Shown: piece after piece, positions 50,626 through 60,469 of the stretch
Layout: the number at the start of each line of letters is the position of its first letter
Numbering within the stretch: the stretch's first letter is position 1
NCBI RefSeq assembly: GCF_006738645.1
Contig: NZ_AP019700.1
Span: 4,322,001 to 4,386,000 of the forward strand
Length of the DNA stretch: 64,000 bases
Source: Stella humosa
Lineage (GTDB): Bacteria > Pseudomonadota > Alphaproteobacteria > ATCC43930 > Allostellaceae
Direction: 5' to 3'
The notes under the pieces: model-generated
Database searches by the model: none
What the model was told of the DNA's origin: nothing
What the model saw: only the letters and a program-made list of their open reading frames with translations
Translations under genes and position numbers: made by a program

Positions 50626-52460
50626 GAGCACCGAACCTCCACCGCGCGACGGCAATGACCGGCGCCAACTGGTTCGCCGACCGTTCGGTCATGCTGATGC
50701 AACTGGCCCAGCCGGGCGACCGGCCGCCGCCGCCGATGCGGCGCTGGGCGGGCGCGGTCGATATCCTCGATCGCATCCTGCCGCCGGGATTGCCGCCCGG
50801 CCGCCTGCGCGAGCCGATCGATCGCACCGACGCGGTCGAGATCCTGGCCGCCGAGATCTATCGTTGGGGCGGCTTCGAGCCGCTGCCGATCGCCCGCTCG
50901 CGGCTCAGCCGGGATTCGCGCCATATCGCGGCGATGTGGCTGGGCCATCCGCCCCTGACGCAGCACGCGCTCGATGCGGCGCGCCGGATCGTCGCGCGCG
51001 CGGTCAACCCGGCCATCGCCGATGACACCCTGGCCGACCCCGACTGGATAGCGGAACGGCGCGCGGTGCTGCTGGCCCAGCGCCACGAGAGCGAACAGTG
51101 GCTGCCGTCGTCGCGCCGCTACATCTTCGAGGCCGCGGCGCGGCGCGGCCTGCCCTGCTTGCCGCGGGGACCGACCGGCGTCATCACCCAACTGGGCGAA
51201 GGACGGCACGCGCAATATATCGACGGGTCGGCCACGGCACGGACTTCGGTGCCGTCCATGCGGCTGGCCAACAACAAGCGGCTCGCCCACCAGGTGCTGC
51301 AACGGGCGGGCGTGCCCGTCGCGCGCCAGCGCCGCATTGCCGACCTGGCGTCGGCGCGCGCCGCCCTGGCCGCGCTCGGCCTGCCGATGGTCATCAAGCC
51401 CGAGGCCGAGCGCCGGCAGGCGGGCGTCGGCTTCGTCTTCACCGCGGACGAGCTGGAACAGGTGTTCGAGGCATCCCGCGCGGTCAGCACCGAGCTGCTG
51501 GCCGAGAGCTTCCTGCACGGGATCGAGTATCGCGTGCTAGTGATGGACGGCACCATCGTCGGCATCGTCGGCGCCGAGCCGCCCAAGGTGGAGGGCGACG
51601 GCCGGTCGACCGTCCGCCAACTGATCGCCGCCATCAACGACGACCGAGCCCGCGGGCCGCGCAGCGAGGGGCACCGGCTGTCGCCCATCCCGCTCGATCC
51701 CCTGGGCGCGCGCCAGCTCGCCATGCAGGGCCTCAGCCTGGACGACGTGCCCGCCGCGGGCCGGCTGGTCGAGGTCCATCCGCTGCCGATGATGCGCTTC
51801 GGCGCCGGCTGGAAGAGCGACGACACCGACCGCATCCACCCCGACACCGCCGCCATGGTCCTGCGCGCGGTGGCCGCACTGGGCCTCGACATCGCCGGGA
51901 TCGACCTGCGCACCCCCGACATCGCGCGCTCCTGGAAGGAGGTCGGCGCCGGCCTGTGCGAGGTGAACCCGCAGCCCAGCCTGAAGGTGCACTACAATTT
52001 CGAGGAGAAGCCGCAGCAGGGCGTCGCCGACCGGCTGCTCGACGCCCGCTTCCCACCGGGCAAGCCGTCCCGCCTGTCGCACTATGCCCTGGTCGGCGAA
52101 GGCGACCTGTGGCCGGCGGCCCAGGCGCTGGCCCGCGAGCTGAACGGCCGCTATGGCTGGCGCGTCGGCATCGCCGGGCCCGACCGGATCGAGCTCGACG
52201 GCTGGTATCCGCCCGCCGAGGCGCGGCGGCCCTTTGTCCGCTACGACATCCTGGCCGCCGACCGCGCGCTCGATGCCGCCATCCACATCCTGCGGCCGGC
52301 GGAGATCGAGCAGCACGGGCTGGGCTTCGACCGGCTCGACACCGCCTTTCTCGACGGCCAGCCCGACCCCGGTGATGCGGTGTGGGCGGCCGTCCTGGAA
52401 ACCCTGCGCAGCGCCGGCGCCCACCTGCAACGCATCCCCAGGGCACGCGCCGTGGCGTGA
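50622..52460 (+). CDS. Cyanophycin-synthetase-like ATP-grasp ligase with degenerate Mur-ligase tail (copy 2), 612 aa
   Basis: A paralogue of the 41.7-43.6 kb ligase. TGANWFADRSVMLMQLAQPG starts the N domain; LGEGRHAQYIDGSATARTSV, ANNKRLAHQVLQRAGVPVAR, VIKPEAERRQ (K259), IEYRVLVMDGTIVGIVGAE and LCEVNPQP keep the ATP-grasp site. The stretch VEVHPLPMMRF and GLDIAGIDLRTPDIARSW are nearly identical to copy 1. The C-terminal part retains GYGWRVG-like and HGLGFDRLDTAF, the latter matching GLGFDRCDVAV of CphA, but the Mur P-loop is GEGDLWPA instead of GTNGKT. The N-terminal helices differ strongly from copy 1, which may change specificity. The ATG overlaps the stop of the binding protein. Confidence 0.8.
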   Translation: MRAPNLHRATAMTGANWFADRSVMLMQLAQPGDRPPPPMRRWAGAVDILDRILPPGLPPGRLREPIDRTDAVEILAAEIYRWGGFEPLPIARSRLSRDSRHIAAMWLGHPPLTQHALDAARRIVARAVNPAIADDTLADPDWIAERRAVLLAQRHESEQWLPSSRRYIFEAAARRGLPCLPRGPTGVITQLGEGRHAQYIDGSATARTSVPSMRLANNKRLAHQVLQRAGVPVARQRRIADLASARAALAALGLPMVIKPEAERRQAGVGFVFTADELEQVFEASRAVSTELLAESFLHGIEYRVLVMDGTIVGIVGAEPPKVEGDGRSTVRQLIAAINDDRARGPRSEGHRLSPIPLDPLGARQLAMQGLSLDDVPAAGRLVEVHPLPMMRFGAGWKSDDTDRIHPDTAAMVLRAVAALGLDIAGIDLRTPDIARSWKEVGAGLCEVNPQPSLKVHYNFEEKPQQGVADRLLDARFPPGKPSRLSHYALVGEGDLWPAAQALARELNGRYGWRVGIAGPDRIELDGWYPPAEARRPFVRYDILAADRALDAAIHILRPAEIEQHGLGFDRLDTAFLDGQPDPGDAVWAAVLETLRSAGAHLQRIPRARAVA

Positions 52461-52477
52461 GCGCGGCGCGCGGACGG

Positions 52478-53404
52478 CTATGCGTCCCCTGCGAAGTATC
52501 GGCTGTTCAGGGTCTCGAACGCCTTCTGATAGACGTTGGCCTCGGTGTTGGGGATCAGGATCAGGTCGTCCTGCGGGGCTGCGACCCAGTCGCCCGTCCA
52601 GACCGCGAAGGTCTCCCCCGTCTCCGTGATGGGCCACAGGCGCGGGCCGGAGACATAGTTCATCCAGGGCATCGCGCACTTCGTGATGCGATACGAGAAG
52701 GACCGCTGCAGGTCGTCCAGGTGCAGCAGTTCCTCGTTCAGGTGCCCGTCGCCGAACAGGAAGTCGCGCACGCCCGAAACCTTGTCGGACCGCGCGCCGT
52801 CCAGCATGTGCATGCGGGTGATGTCCGGGTGCCAGTCGCCCATGCCGGCGAAGTCGCGCATGCGCGCCCAGACGTCCTCGACCGCGCCGTGGATGATGGC
52901 GGACGTCCACACCTTGTTGGGCGCCCAGGCCTTCCAGCGCGGTACGCCGGCCGGCTTCGTCGGCCGGTCGCGCTCGATCTGCGCCCGGAGCGAGCGCCAG
53001 CCGGCGGCGAAGACGCCGTTGGAGACGATGTCGACATACTTGCCCTCGTCGCCGGGCGCCTCGTCGAACGTCGCCTCCCATTCGCAGAAGGTCGTGTCGT
53101 CGCGCGTCACGGGGTAGAGCCGCACCGTCGACAGGTAGTTCTTCACCGGGAAGCAGGGCTTCTCGAAATTATACGCCAGCGTGAAGCGCGCATCGTCCAG
53201 CATCAGCAGGCGCTCGCGCACATGCGTGCCGTCCGCCAGGTGGAAGGAGCGCACGCAGCCGACCACGTCGGCGTCGAGCCCGTCCTCGATCTCCGAGCGC
53301 GCGACGCCGGCGTGGAAGCGCGGCAGCCCGTTGAAATCCCGCATGTAGGGCCAGACGACCTCGATGGGCGCCTGGATGATCGCGCTGGCATAGGCCCTGG
53401 CCAT
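52478..53404 (-). CDS. Tandem double SRPBCC (START-like) domain protein, 308 aa
   Basis: Two SRPBCC domains in one chain. Domain 1 (residues 1-148) begins MARAYASAIIQAPIEVVWPY, RDFNGLPRFHAGV; domain 2 (about 165-305) begins KVWTSAIIHGAVEDVWARMR, DFAGMGDWHPDITR. Each has the typical ABC-helix entry, a DGxHVRERLLxLDD or DGHLNEELLHLDD strand pair, and the C-terminal long helix (VFAAGWRSLRAQIE and ANVYQKAFETLNS). The fold binds hydrophobic ligands and includes polyketide cyclases and hydroxynitrile-type lyases. It is the last gene of the Liv transporter/Tm-1-like operon. AAGGAG lies 8 bp before the ATG. Confidence 0.85.
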   Translation of the reverse strand: MARAYASAIIQAPIEVVWPYMRDFNGLPRFHAGVARSEIEDGLDADVVGCVRSFHLADGTHVRERLLMLDDARFTLAYNFEKPCFPVKNYLSTVRLYPVTRDDTTFCEWEATFDEAPGDEGKYVDIVSNGVFAAGWRSLRAQIERDRPTKPAGVPRWKAWAPNKVWTSAIIHGAVEDVWARMRDFAGMGDWHPDITRMHMLDGARSDKVSGVRDFLFGDGHLNEELLHLDDLQRSFSYRITKCAMPWMNYVSGPRLWPITETGETFAVWTGDWVAAPQDDLILIPNTEANVYQKAFETLNSRYFAGDA

Positions 53405-53429
53405 GGCGTCGCTCCTTCCTGGTATAGGA

Positions 53430-53459
53430 CGGTTCAGAACGTGGCGGTTCAGAACGTGA
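53430..53459. repeat. 15-bp tandem duplication covering a stop codon
   Basis: Plus strand CGGTTCAGAACGTGG is followed directly by CGGTTCAGAACGTGA. On the minus strand the first-read copy ends the TIM-barrel gene (ITF then TGA), and the second copy repeats the same TTC TGA downstream in the gap before the SRPBCC gene. Confidence 0.9.
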
Positions 53460-54279
53460 TCGACTTGAAGGCCGTGGTCTGCGCCGTCAGGGCCGCCTCC
53501 GTCGGCAGGCGCTCCATCGAGGAGGCGCCGTAGAAGCCGTGGCAGTGCCGGGTGGCGCGCAGCACGTAGGCCGCGTCCTCCGGCGTGGCGATCGGCCCGC
53601 CGTGGCACAGCACGATGATGTCCGGGCGCACGCTGCGCGCGGCCTCGGCCCATTCGTCGATCCGCTGGGGGCAATCCTCCAGCTTGAGCGCGGTTGCGGC
53701 ACCGATCGACCCGCCGGTCGTCAGCCCCATGTGCGGGACCAGGATGTCGGCGCCGGCCTTGGCCATCTCGATCGCCTCGTCGGCGCTGAAGACGTAGGGG
53801 GTCGTCAGCATGTCCTTGGCATGGGCCAAGCGGATCATGTCCACCTCCGGCCCGAAGCCCATCCCCGTCTCCTCCAGGTTGGCGCGGAAGGTGCCGTCGA
53901 TCAGGCCGACGGTCGGGAAGTTCTGCACCCCGGCGAAGCCCAGCGCCTTCAGCTCGTCCAGGAAATGGTCCATCACGACGAAGGGGTCGGTGCCGTTGAC
54001 GCCGGCGATGACCGGGGTGCGCTTGACCACGGGCAGCACCTCGCGCGCCATCTCCTTCACGATGTCGTTGGCGTTGCCATAGGCCAGCATGCCGGCCAGC
54101 GAGCCGCGGCCGGCCATGCGATAGCGGCCGGAATTGTAGATGACGATGAGGTCGATGCCGCCGGCCTCCTCGCACTTGGCGGACAGCCCGGTGCCGGCGC
54201 CGCCGCCGACGATCGGCTGGCGCAGCGCCACCATGGACTGGAACCGGTCGAGAAGTTCCGCGCGCGAGAATCGAGGCAT
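53449..54279 (-). CDS. PEP-hydrolase-family TIM-barrel protein (Tm-1 C-terminal-domain type), 276 aa
   Basis: A TIM-barrel protein of the family I know as PEP_hydrolase (PF09370-type). The pattern is [20 protein letters not shown] (residues 22-41), [27 protein letters not shown], the signature [10 protein letters not shown] (120-129), and [11 protein letters not shown] near the C terminus. It is homologous to the C-terminal half of the plant Tm-1 protein, whose N-terminal half is the UPF0261 family encoded next to it here. Enzymatic activity is not established; names such as phosphoenolpyruvate hydrolase or dioxygenase are database guesses. It is followed by the SRPBCC gene and preceded by the Tm-1-like gene. 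Confidence 0.87.
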   Translation of the reverse strand: MPRFSRAELLDRFQSMVALRQPIVGGGAGTGLSAKCEEAGGIDLIVIYNSGRYRMAGRGSLAGMLAYGNANDIVKEMAREVLPVVKRTPVIAGVNGTDPFVVMDHFLDELKALGFAGVQNFPTVGLIDGTFRANLEETGMGFGPEVDMIRLAHAKDMLTTPYVFSADEAIEMAKAGADILVPHMGLTTGGSIGAATALKLEDCPQRIDEWAEAARSVRPDIIVLCHGGPIATPEDAAYVLRATRHCHGFYGASSMERLPTEAALTAQTTAFKSITF

Positions 54280-54314
54280 GGGTCCTGTCCTGTCTCCTTG
54301 GCCGGGCAAGCGCC

Positions 54315-55511
54315 TCAGCCGATGATCGATCGGAATTGGGCCACGGCCTCGGCCGTGAACTTCGGGTCGTTGATGTTGGCCGCGACCTCGATCAGCTTGC
54401 GGTTGCGCGCCTTCTTCCAGCCGCTGCGGATGGCCTCGAACAGGGCCTGGTCGGAGGCGGGGTCATGGAAGGGCATGCCCGGCGCGTCGATCGCCGACAC
54501 GCCGCCCAGCGGCAGCAGGAAGCGCACCGGCCCCGTCATGCGGTTCAGGCGCTCGACGATCCAGGCGCCGACGGCCCGGTTCTCCTCGGCCGTGGTCCGC
54601 ATCAGCGTGACCTGGGCGTTGTGGACATAGAGATTGCGATCGGCGAACCGCGGCGGGACCGTGTCGCGCGCGCCGAAATTCACCATGTCGACCGCACCCA
54701 CCGAACCGACATAGGGGATGGCACCGCGGATGATCGCGCCGAAGCGGTCCTCGGTGCAGGGGAAGACGCCGCCCACCAGGAAGTCCGGCACCTCGGTCGT
54801 CGTCAGGTCGAGGACGCCGGCCAGCAGCCCCGATTCCGCCAGCTTCTCCATCGATTGGCCGCCGGTGCCCGTCGCATGGAAGACATAGGGCTCGAAGTCG
54901 GCCGCGATCGCCGCGCGCACCTGGGTGACGCAAGCGGTGGTGACGCCGAACATCGTCAGCCCGACGCCCGGCTTGTCCTGCCGCGACGCGCGCACCCGGT
55001 TCATCGCCATGCCCGCCACGGCGTGGGCGGCATTGCCGATGATCTGGCGCGAGATCGCGTTGAGCCCGGCCACGTCGACGACCGAGTACATCATCTGGAT
55101 GTCGCTGGGGCCCACATAGGCGGCGACGTTGCCCGACGCCACGGTCGAGACCATCAGCTTGGGCACGCCGATCGGCAGCGCGCGCATGGCCTGGGTCACG
55201 ATCGCCGTGTTGCCCGAGCCGCCCAGTCCCAGCACCGCGCCGACGTCCCGCCGCTTGGCCAGGAAAGCGGTGAGCGCGTCGGCCATCGCGCCGACCGCCA
55301 GGCCGCGGTCGTCATGGCCCAGCACGGCCTTCACCCCGCCCGGATGGTGGCGGGCGACGGCGCGGGCCGGTACATCGGCCGCGGATGGCCCGCCGCGGGT
55401 GCCGACATCGACCAGCACCGCCCGGGCGCCGGCCTTCTCGACCATCGCCTTGGCATAGACGAGCTCGGCTTCCTTGGTGTCGCAGGTGCCGATGACATAG
55501 ACCTTCGCCAT
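54315..55511 (-). CDS. Tm-1-like ATP-binding domain protein (UPF0261), 398 aa
   Basis: The start [20 protein letters not shown], then [15 protein letters not shown], the glycine-rich [34 protein letters not shown] and [18 protein letters not shown] are the hallmarks of UPF0261/Tm-1 N-terminal domains, which bind ATP in the plant virus-resistance protein Tm-1. Length (about 400) is normal. In bacteria it is usually adjacent to the TIM-barrel family, as here (35 bp). The reaction is not known; an ATP-dependent step on a small molecule imported by the neighbouring Liv-type transporter is a reasonable inference. GGAGG lies 4 bp before the ATG. Confidence 0.9.
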   Translation of the reverse strand: MAKVYVIGTCDTKEAELVYAKAMVEKAGARAVLVDVGTRGGPSAADVPARAVARHHPGGVKAVLGHDDRGLAVGAMADALTAFLAKRRDVGAVLGLGGSGNTAIVTQAMRALPIGVPKLMVSTVASGNVAAYVGPSDIQMMYSVVDVAGLNAISRQIIGNAAHAVAGMAMNRVRASRQDKPGVGLTMFGVTTACVTQVRAAIAADFEPYVFHATGTGGQSMEKLAESGLLAGVLDLTTTEVPDFLVGGVFPCTEDRFGAIIRGAIPYVGSVGAVDMVNFGARDTVPPRFADRNLYVHNAQVTLMRTTAEENRAVGAWIVERLNRMTGPVRFLLPLGGVSAIDAPGMPFHDPASDQALFEAIRSGWKKARNRKLIEVAANINDPKFTAEAVAQFRSIIG

Positions 55512-55540
55512 GGTTCCTCCGCTTTCAGCGATGGCCAGGT

Positions 55541-56259
<719 letters not shown>

Positions 56260-56260
<1 letters not shown>

Positions 56261-57009
56261 CAGTGGCCCCCGCCCAGATAGATCGCCTGCACCACCGGGT
56301 CGGTCGCGATCCGGTCCGGCGTCGCCTCGACCACCACCTGCCCGTCCTTCATGACGGTGACGATGTCCGCGGTCGGCAGGGCAATATCCATATCGTGCTC
56401 GATCAGGATGAGCGTCAGGTCGCGCGGCAGTTCGCGCAGCAGCTCCAGCAGCTTCGGGCGGTCGCCTGGAGACAGGCCCGCCGCCGGCTCATCCAGCATC
56501 AGCACGCGCGGCTTGCCGGCCAGCGCCATGCCGACCTCCAACTGGCGGCGCTGCCCGTGCGACAGCTCGCGCACGCCGCGATGGATGCAGTCGCCCAGGC
56601 GCATGCGCTGGGCGATGGCTTCGGCCTCTGCCCGGTCGGGGTCGCCCCGGCGCGGGACCAGCATCGAGAAGCGGCCGGCCTTCACCCCGCGGACGGCCAG
56701 GAACAGGTTGTCCAACACCGTCAGCCCGTCGAACAGCAGCGACGTCTGGTAGGTGCGGCCGATGCCGAGGCGGGCGCGCCGGTGCGGCGTCAGGCGCGTG
56801 ATGTCCTGGCCGAACAGCGCGATCCGGCCCTCGGTCGGCGGGAAGTCGCCGCAGATGGTGTTGAACAGCGTCGTCTTGCCGGCGCCGTTGGGCCCCAGGA
56901 TGGCGCGCCGCTCGCCCGGCATCACGTCCAGGCTGACGCCCTGCACGGCCTGGAGCGCGCCGAAGCGGCGCGACACGTTTTCGATCCGGATGGCCGGGGT
57001 CAAGGTCAT
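56260..57009 (-). CDS. livG: Branched-chain amino acid-type ABC transporter ATP-binding protein LivG, 249 aa
   Basis: A LivG-type ATPase: Walker A GPNGAGKTTLFNTICGDF, the LivG-typical IGRTYQTSLLFDGLTVLDNL, signature LSHGQRRQLEVGMALAG (a His in place of Gly, common in this branch), Walker B VLMLDEPAAGLSPGD, and LILIEHDMDIA. The start at 57009 places MTLTPAIRIENVSRRFGALQ as the N terminus. It partners LivF and the permeases LivH and LivM of this operon. It lies 95 bp after the binding-protein gene. Confidence 0.95.
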
Positions 57010-57103
57010 GAGGCCTGGATGCTGACGTCGCGATGGAAGGCGAAGGCGCGGGGGGCCGGCACGAGCGTCGCCCGTGCCGGCCCCTACTGCCCGCTTGACT
57101 GCG

Positions 57104-58384
57104 TCAGCCGGCGATGCAGCCGGCATTGTCGCGGGACGGCGCCCCAAGGGCGAGGAAGCGGTCCTCGGGCACGCCCAGCGTCTGGTTGACCTGCGACGCG
57201 CGGGCGAAGGCCACCGTCTGCGCCCGGCCGTCGCGCTCCTCGATGCGGTTCAGGAAGATGTCGGAGATCGCCTGCCGGTTCTTGTCGAGCGAGACCTCCG
57301 CCCCCATCGGGTTCTTGAACTTCGCCGCCGACATCGCCTTCTGGAAAGCGGCCTGGTTGCCGGACAGGTCGCCGCGGACGGCCTCCAGGCCGGCCAGGAT
57401 GCCCTGCAGGTTCGTCACGTAGTTGACGCCGTGGATCGAGGGCGACTGGAAGCCGCCTTCCTTCAGCCAGCGGGCGCGATAGCGGGCGACGAAGTCGTTC
57501 CAGTTCGGGTCGTCGTTGATGTCGGCGATCGGTCCGCCGGAGACCATGCCCATCATGACCGAGCGGTGCGGCCCGCGGGCCGAGAGCATCGTGGCGTCGG
57601 CCATGATCGAGCCGCCGATGAGCGGCAGCTTGCCGCCGGCCTGGGCATACTGGGTCATGAAGGCCAGCCCGTCGGTGCCGCCATGGACGACCACCAGGGC
57701 GCCGACGCTGGAGCGGTTGATCTGGGCGATCTGGGCCGAAAAATCGGTCGTGCCGAGCGGCGCCCAGTACTGCGTCGACTTGCCGCCCGCACGGCAGAAT
57801 TCGAGGTTGAACCCGAACACCTGGGCATAGGGGAAGGCATAGTCGCCGGCGACGATGGCAACCTCGGCGATGTTCATGGTCTTGCGGACATGGTTGCCCA
57901 GCCCCGCCATCCACTGCGTCCCGTCGGTGGAGAAGCGGAAGAAGTTGGGCGACGGGTTGCGCAGCGTCGTGTCCGACGCACCCGACGAGCCGTTGACGAT
58001 GCTCTTGCCTGTCAGCGTGCGCGAATAGTCGCGCAGCGCAATGCCCTCGGCACCGGACAGCGGGCCCAGGATGATGTCGACATTGTCCTGCTCGATCAGC
58101 TTGCGGGCCCGGGCCAGCGCCACGTCGGCCTGGGCGTTCGAGCTTTCGCGGATGAACTCGATCTTGCGGCCGCCGGCCGTGTAGTTCAGCCGCTCGAGCT
58201 CCATCTGGACGCAGCGATAGGCGTCCTGCCCGCCGGTCGCGAACGGCCCTTCGAGCGTGGTCAGCCCGCCGATGCGGATCGGCGCATTCTGGGCGATGGC
58301 GGGGGCCTTGATGCCGGCGGCCCCCGCGAGCGCGATGCCGGCACCGCCGACGAGGGCCTGACGGCGGGTGATGCGAATGGTCAT
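57104..58384 (-). CDS. ABC transporter substrate-binding protein, Liv/amide-type (Peripla_BP_6), 426 aa
   Basis: A periplasmic binding protein of the leucine/amide family. The N terminus RITRRQALVGGAGIALAGAA has a twin-arginine motif and a hydrophobic stretch ending APAIAQ, so Tat export is possible. Mature features include PIRIGGLTTLEGPFATGGQD, NVDIILGPLSGAEGIALRDY and VNGSSGASDTTLRNPSPNFF. Proteins with this last pattern often bind amides or aromatic compounds rather than branched-chain amino acids. It is encoded between livM and livG. SD GAGGAGG is 7 bp from the ATG. Confidence 0.92.
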   Translation of the reverse strand: MTIRITRRQALVGGAGIALAGAAGIKAPAIAQNAPIRIGGLTTLEGPFATGGQDAYRCVQMELERLNYTAGGRKIEFIRESSNAQADVALARARKLIEQDNVDIILGPLSGAEGIALRDYSRTLTGKSIVNGSSGASDTTLRNPSPNFFRFSTDGTQWMAGLGNHVRKTMNIAEVAIVAGDYAFPYAQVFGFNLEFCRAGGKSTQYWAPLGTTDFSAQIAQINRSSVGALVVVHGGTDGLAFMTQYAQAGGKLPLIGGSIMADATMLSARGPHRSVMMGMVSGGPIADINDDPNWNDFVARYRARWLKEGGFQSPSIHGVNYVTNLQGILAGLEAVRGDLSGNQAAFQKAMSAAKFKNPMGAEVSLDKNRQAISDIFLNRIEERDGRAQTVAFARASQVNQTLGVPEDRFLALGAPSRDNAGCIAG

Positions 58385-58420
58385 GGCATTCCTCCTCTCA
58401 TTGGGCTCTTTGCATGGTCG

Positions 58421-59440
58421 TCACCGCCTCCGGGAGCCGGTCGGGACGGTGTTGTGGAGCAGGCCGGCAATGCGCCGCACGAGGCCGGAGAGACCGTCCG
58501 GCGAGACCAGGACGATCGCCAGGAAGACGACGCCGATCAGCGTATTGAAGCGGTTGCGGTCGTAGATCGTGGCCGCGAAGGTGTCGAAGACCGCAAAGAC
58601 CAGGGCACCGACGAAGGCGCCGATGGGGTGCCACAGGCCGCCGACCACGCTGATGATGAGGATGTTGACGGTGGCCCCCAGGCCGATCGAGCCGGGCGAG
58701 ATGCCGATGTTGTAGAAGGTGGCAAGCACGCCGCCGCAGCCGGCCACGAACCCCGCCACGGCGAAGCTGGCGATGCGGTGCAAGGCCACGTCGTATCCCA
58801 GCGCCGCCACCCGCCGCGGGTTGTCGCGGATGCCCTGGAGCACCAGCCCGAAGGGCGAGCGCACGAGGTACAGCACGAAGGCATAGAGCAGCGCCGCCGT
58901 CCCCAGCGCCGAGTAGTAGAAGACGTAGGTGTTGCGGAACGGCAGCCCGAACATCTCGGGCCCGACGACGTTGCGGATGCCCTCGTAGCCGTTGAACCAG
59001 GTGATATTGGTCTCGATGAATCGGAACACGCCCATGGCCAGCGCCAGCGTGATCATCAGCAGGTAGATGTCGCGGGTGCGCACCGCGATCGCGCCCACGA
59101 GCGCGCCAGACACCGTGGCGGCGGCGAGCCCCAGCGCGATCGCGGCGGGATAGCCGAAGCCGCCGACGATCGTCGGCACCGCCCCCTGGACGAAGATGGC
59201 GACCGTGTAGCCGGCGATGCCCGCCACCGTCATCTGCGCCAGCGAGACGAAGCCGCCATAGGTGGCCAGGAACGTCAGCGACATGGCGACGATGCCGAAG
59301 ACCAGCGCGCGGCCCAGGATGTTGGCCGTCCAGAACTGCGCCTGGTTCACGGGCAGGACGGCCAGCAGCAGCGCCGGCGCCAGCACCAGAAGTGCAAGGG
59401 CCGCGACCGACCCGATGATGGCAGGCGCCGGGCGGCTCAC
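58421..59440 (-). CDS. livM: Branched-chain amino acid-type ABC permease LivM, 339 aa
   Basis: An inner-membrane permease with about nine spans. LATYGGFVSLAQMTVAGIAGY is the LivM/LivH entry (read in two parts), AVRTRDIYLLMITLALAMGV the LivM-typical loop, GIRDNPRRVAALGYDV the coupling region, and SVVGGLWHPIGAFVGALVF the late conserved span. The GTG start at 59440 overlaps the livH stop (GTGA), which gives a normal N terminus MSRPAPAIIGSVAALALLVL. It works with LivH as the transporter channel. Confidence 0.94.
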   Translation of the reverse strand: MSRPAPAIIGSVAALALLVLAPALLLAVLPVNQAQFWTANILGRALVFGIVAMSLTFLATYGGFVSLAQMTVAGIAGYTVAIFVQGAVPTIVGGFGYPAAIALGLAAATVSGALVGAIAVRTRDIYLLMITLALAMGVFRFIETNITWFNGYEGIRNVVGPEMFGLPFRNTYVFYYSALGTAALLYAFVLYLVRSPFGLVLQGIRDNPRRVAALGYDVALHRIASFAVAGFVAGCGGVLATFYNIGISPGSIGLGATVNILIISVVGGLWHPIGAFVGALVFAVFDTFAATIYDRNRFNTLIGVVFLAIVLVSPDGLSGLVRRIAGLLHNTVPTGSRRR

Positions 59441-60318
59441 GGCAGGGCCCTGCCCATCAGCCCCTGCGGGCGCAGCGCCAGGACCACCACCATGATCACG
59501 AAGGTGAGGACGACCGAGTATGTCGGGAACAGCGCCTGGCCCACCTGCTCGGCCAGGCCGATCAGGATGGCGCCGACCGCGGTGCCCACGATCGACCCCA
59601 TGCCGCCGACGATGACGACGACCAGCGAGATCAGCAGAAAGCGCCCATCCATGCCCTGGGCCAGCGGCTGCGCGGTGGAGCCGACGACGCCCGCCAGCCC
59701 GGCCAGCCCGGCACCCAGCGCGAAGACGGCCAGCGCCACCACCGGCACCCGGATGCCGCAGGCCGCCAGCATCTGACGATCGTCGACGCCGGCGCGGATC
59801 ATCAGGCCAAGCCGGGTGCGGTTGAGGAGCAGCCACAGCCCGATGCCGACGGCCAGCGCGATGCCGATCTGGACCAGCCGGAAGGTCGGGTAGCGGCCGA
59901 CGCCGGGAACCCAGCTGGAGCCGAAGATCGCATCTGGCGCGAAGAACTGTCGCGGGTTGCCGCCGAAATGCGCCAGGAGTTGGTCGGCCACGATGATCGA
60001 CAGGCCGATCGTCACCAGCGCCTGGCGCAGCTCCTGCCCCTGCATCCAGCCCAGGAAGACCTGCTGCATGACGAGGCCGGCCACGGCGGCGAAGACGACG
60101 CCGGCCAGCAGGCCGGCATACCAGGCGTACCAGAGGTCACGGTCGTACAGCGGCTCGAAGACGGCGTATCCGACATAGCCGGCGACCAGATAAAGCGCCC
60201 CATGCGCCATGTTCACGGTCCGCATGAGGCCGAAGATCAAGGAGAAGCCGGAGGCGACGATGAAATAGAGCGCCGCCAACGTCAGCCCGTTCAGCACGAC
60301 CGTAAGCGCGAGCTCCAT
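59437..60318 (-). CDS. livH: Branched-chain amino acid-type ABC permease LivH, 293 aa
   Basis: A LivH-type permease: NGLTLAALYFIVASGFSLIF, GLMRTVNMAHGALYLVAGYV, VTIGLSIIVADQLL, MIRAGVDDRQMLAACGIRV in the coupling loop, and VVIVGGMGSIVGTAVGAILI at the end are all diagnostic. It is the first gene of the leftward operon livH, livM, binding protein, livG, livF, Tm-1-like, TIM-barrel, SRPBCC. The ATG at 60318 has AGGGATC upstream. It is divergent from the truncated TIM-barrel gene with 151 bp between, where control sites would be expected. Confidence 0.94.
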   Translation of the reverse strand: MELALTVVLNGLTLAALYFIVASGFSLIFGLMRTVNMAHGALYLVAGYVGYAVFEPLYDRDLWYAWYAGLLAGVVFAAVAGLVMQQVFLGWMQGQELRQALVTIGLSIIVADQLLAHFGGNPRQFFAPDAIFGSSWVPGVGRYPTFRLVQIGIALAVGIGLWLLLNRTRLGLMIRAGVDDRQMLAACGIRVPVVALAVFALGAGLAGLAGVVGSTAQPLAQGMDGRFLLISLVVVIVGGMGSIVGTAVGAILIGLAEQVGQALFPTYSVVLTFVIMVVVLALRPQGLMGRALP

Positions 60319-60469
60319 GATCCCTGGCGTTTCCCCTGCATGGAACCTTGCGGCTCCATTCCCATCCATCCGCCATCTGTCGCAGCGGTGTGTTCGATGG
60401 GCGGGATTAGGTATCGATCGGCCCCGCCTGTCCAGTAGCCGCCGGGCGGGTTATGGGTAAGAATGGGTA

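Noticed and set aside
57074-59776. 900-codon open frame on the plus strand
   Set aside because: It lies antisense to the Liv binding protein and livM, has the Arg/Gly/Asp/His-rich composition of a GC-driven shadow frame, and shows no domain.
60319-60469. Search for a sigma-54 (-24/-12) promoter between livH and the TIM-barrel gene
   Set aside because: No GG-N10-GC with TGGCAC/TTGC context was found on either strand, in line with the missing GAFTGA in the regulator.
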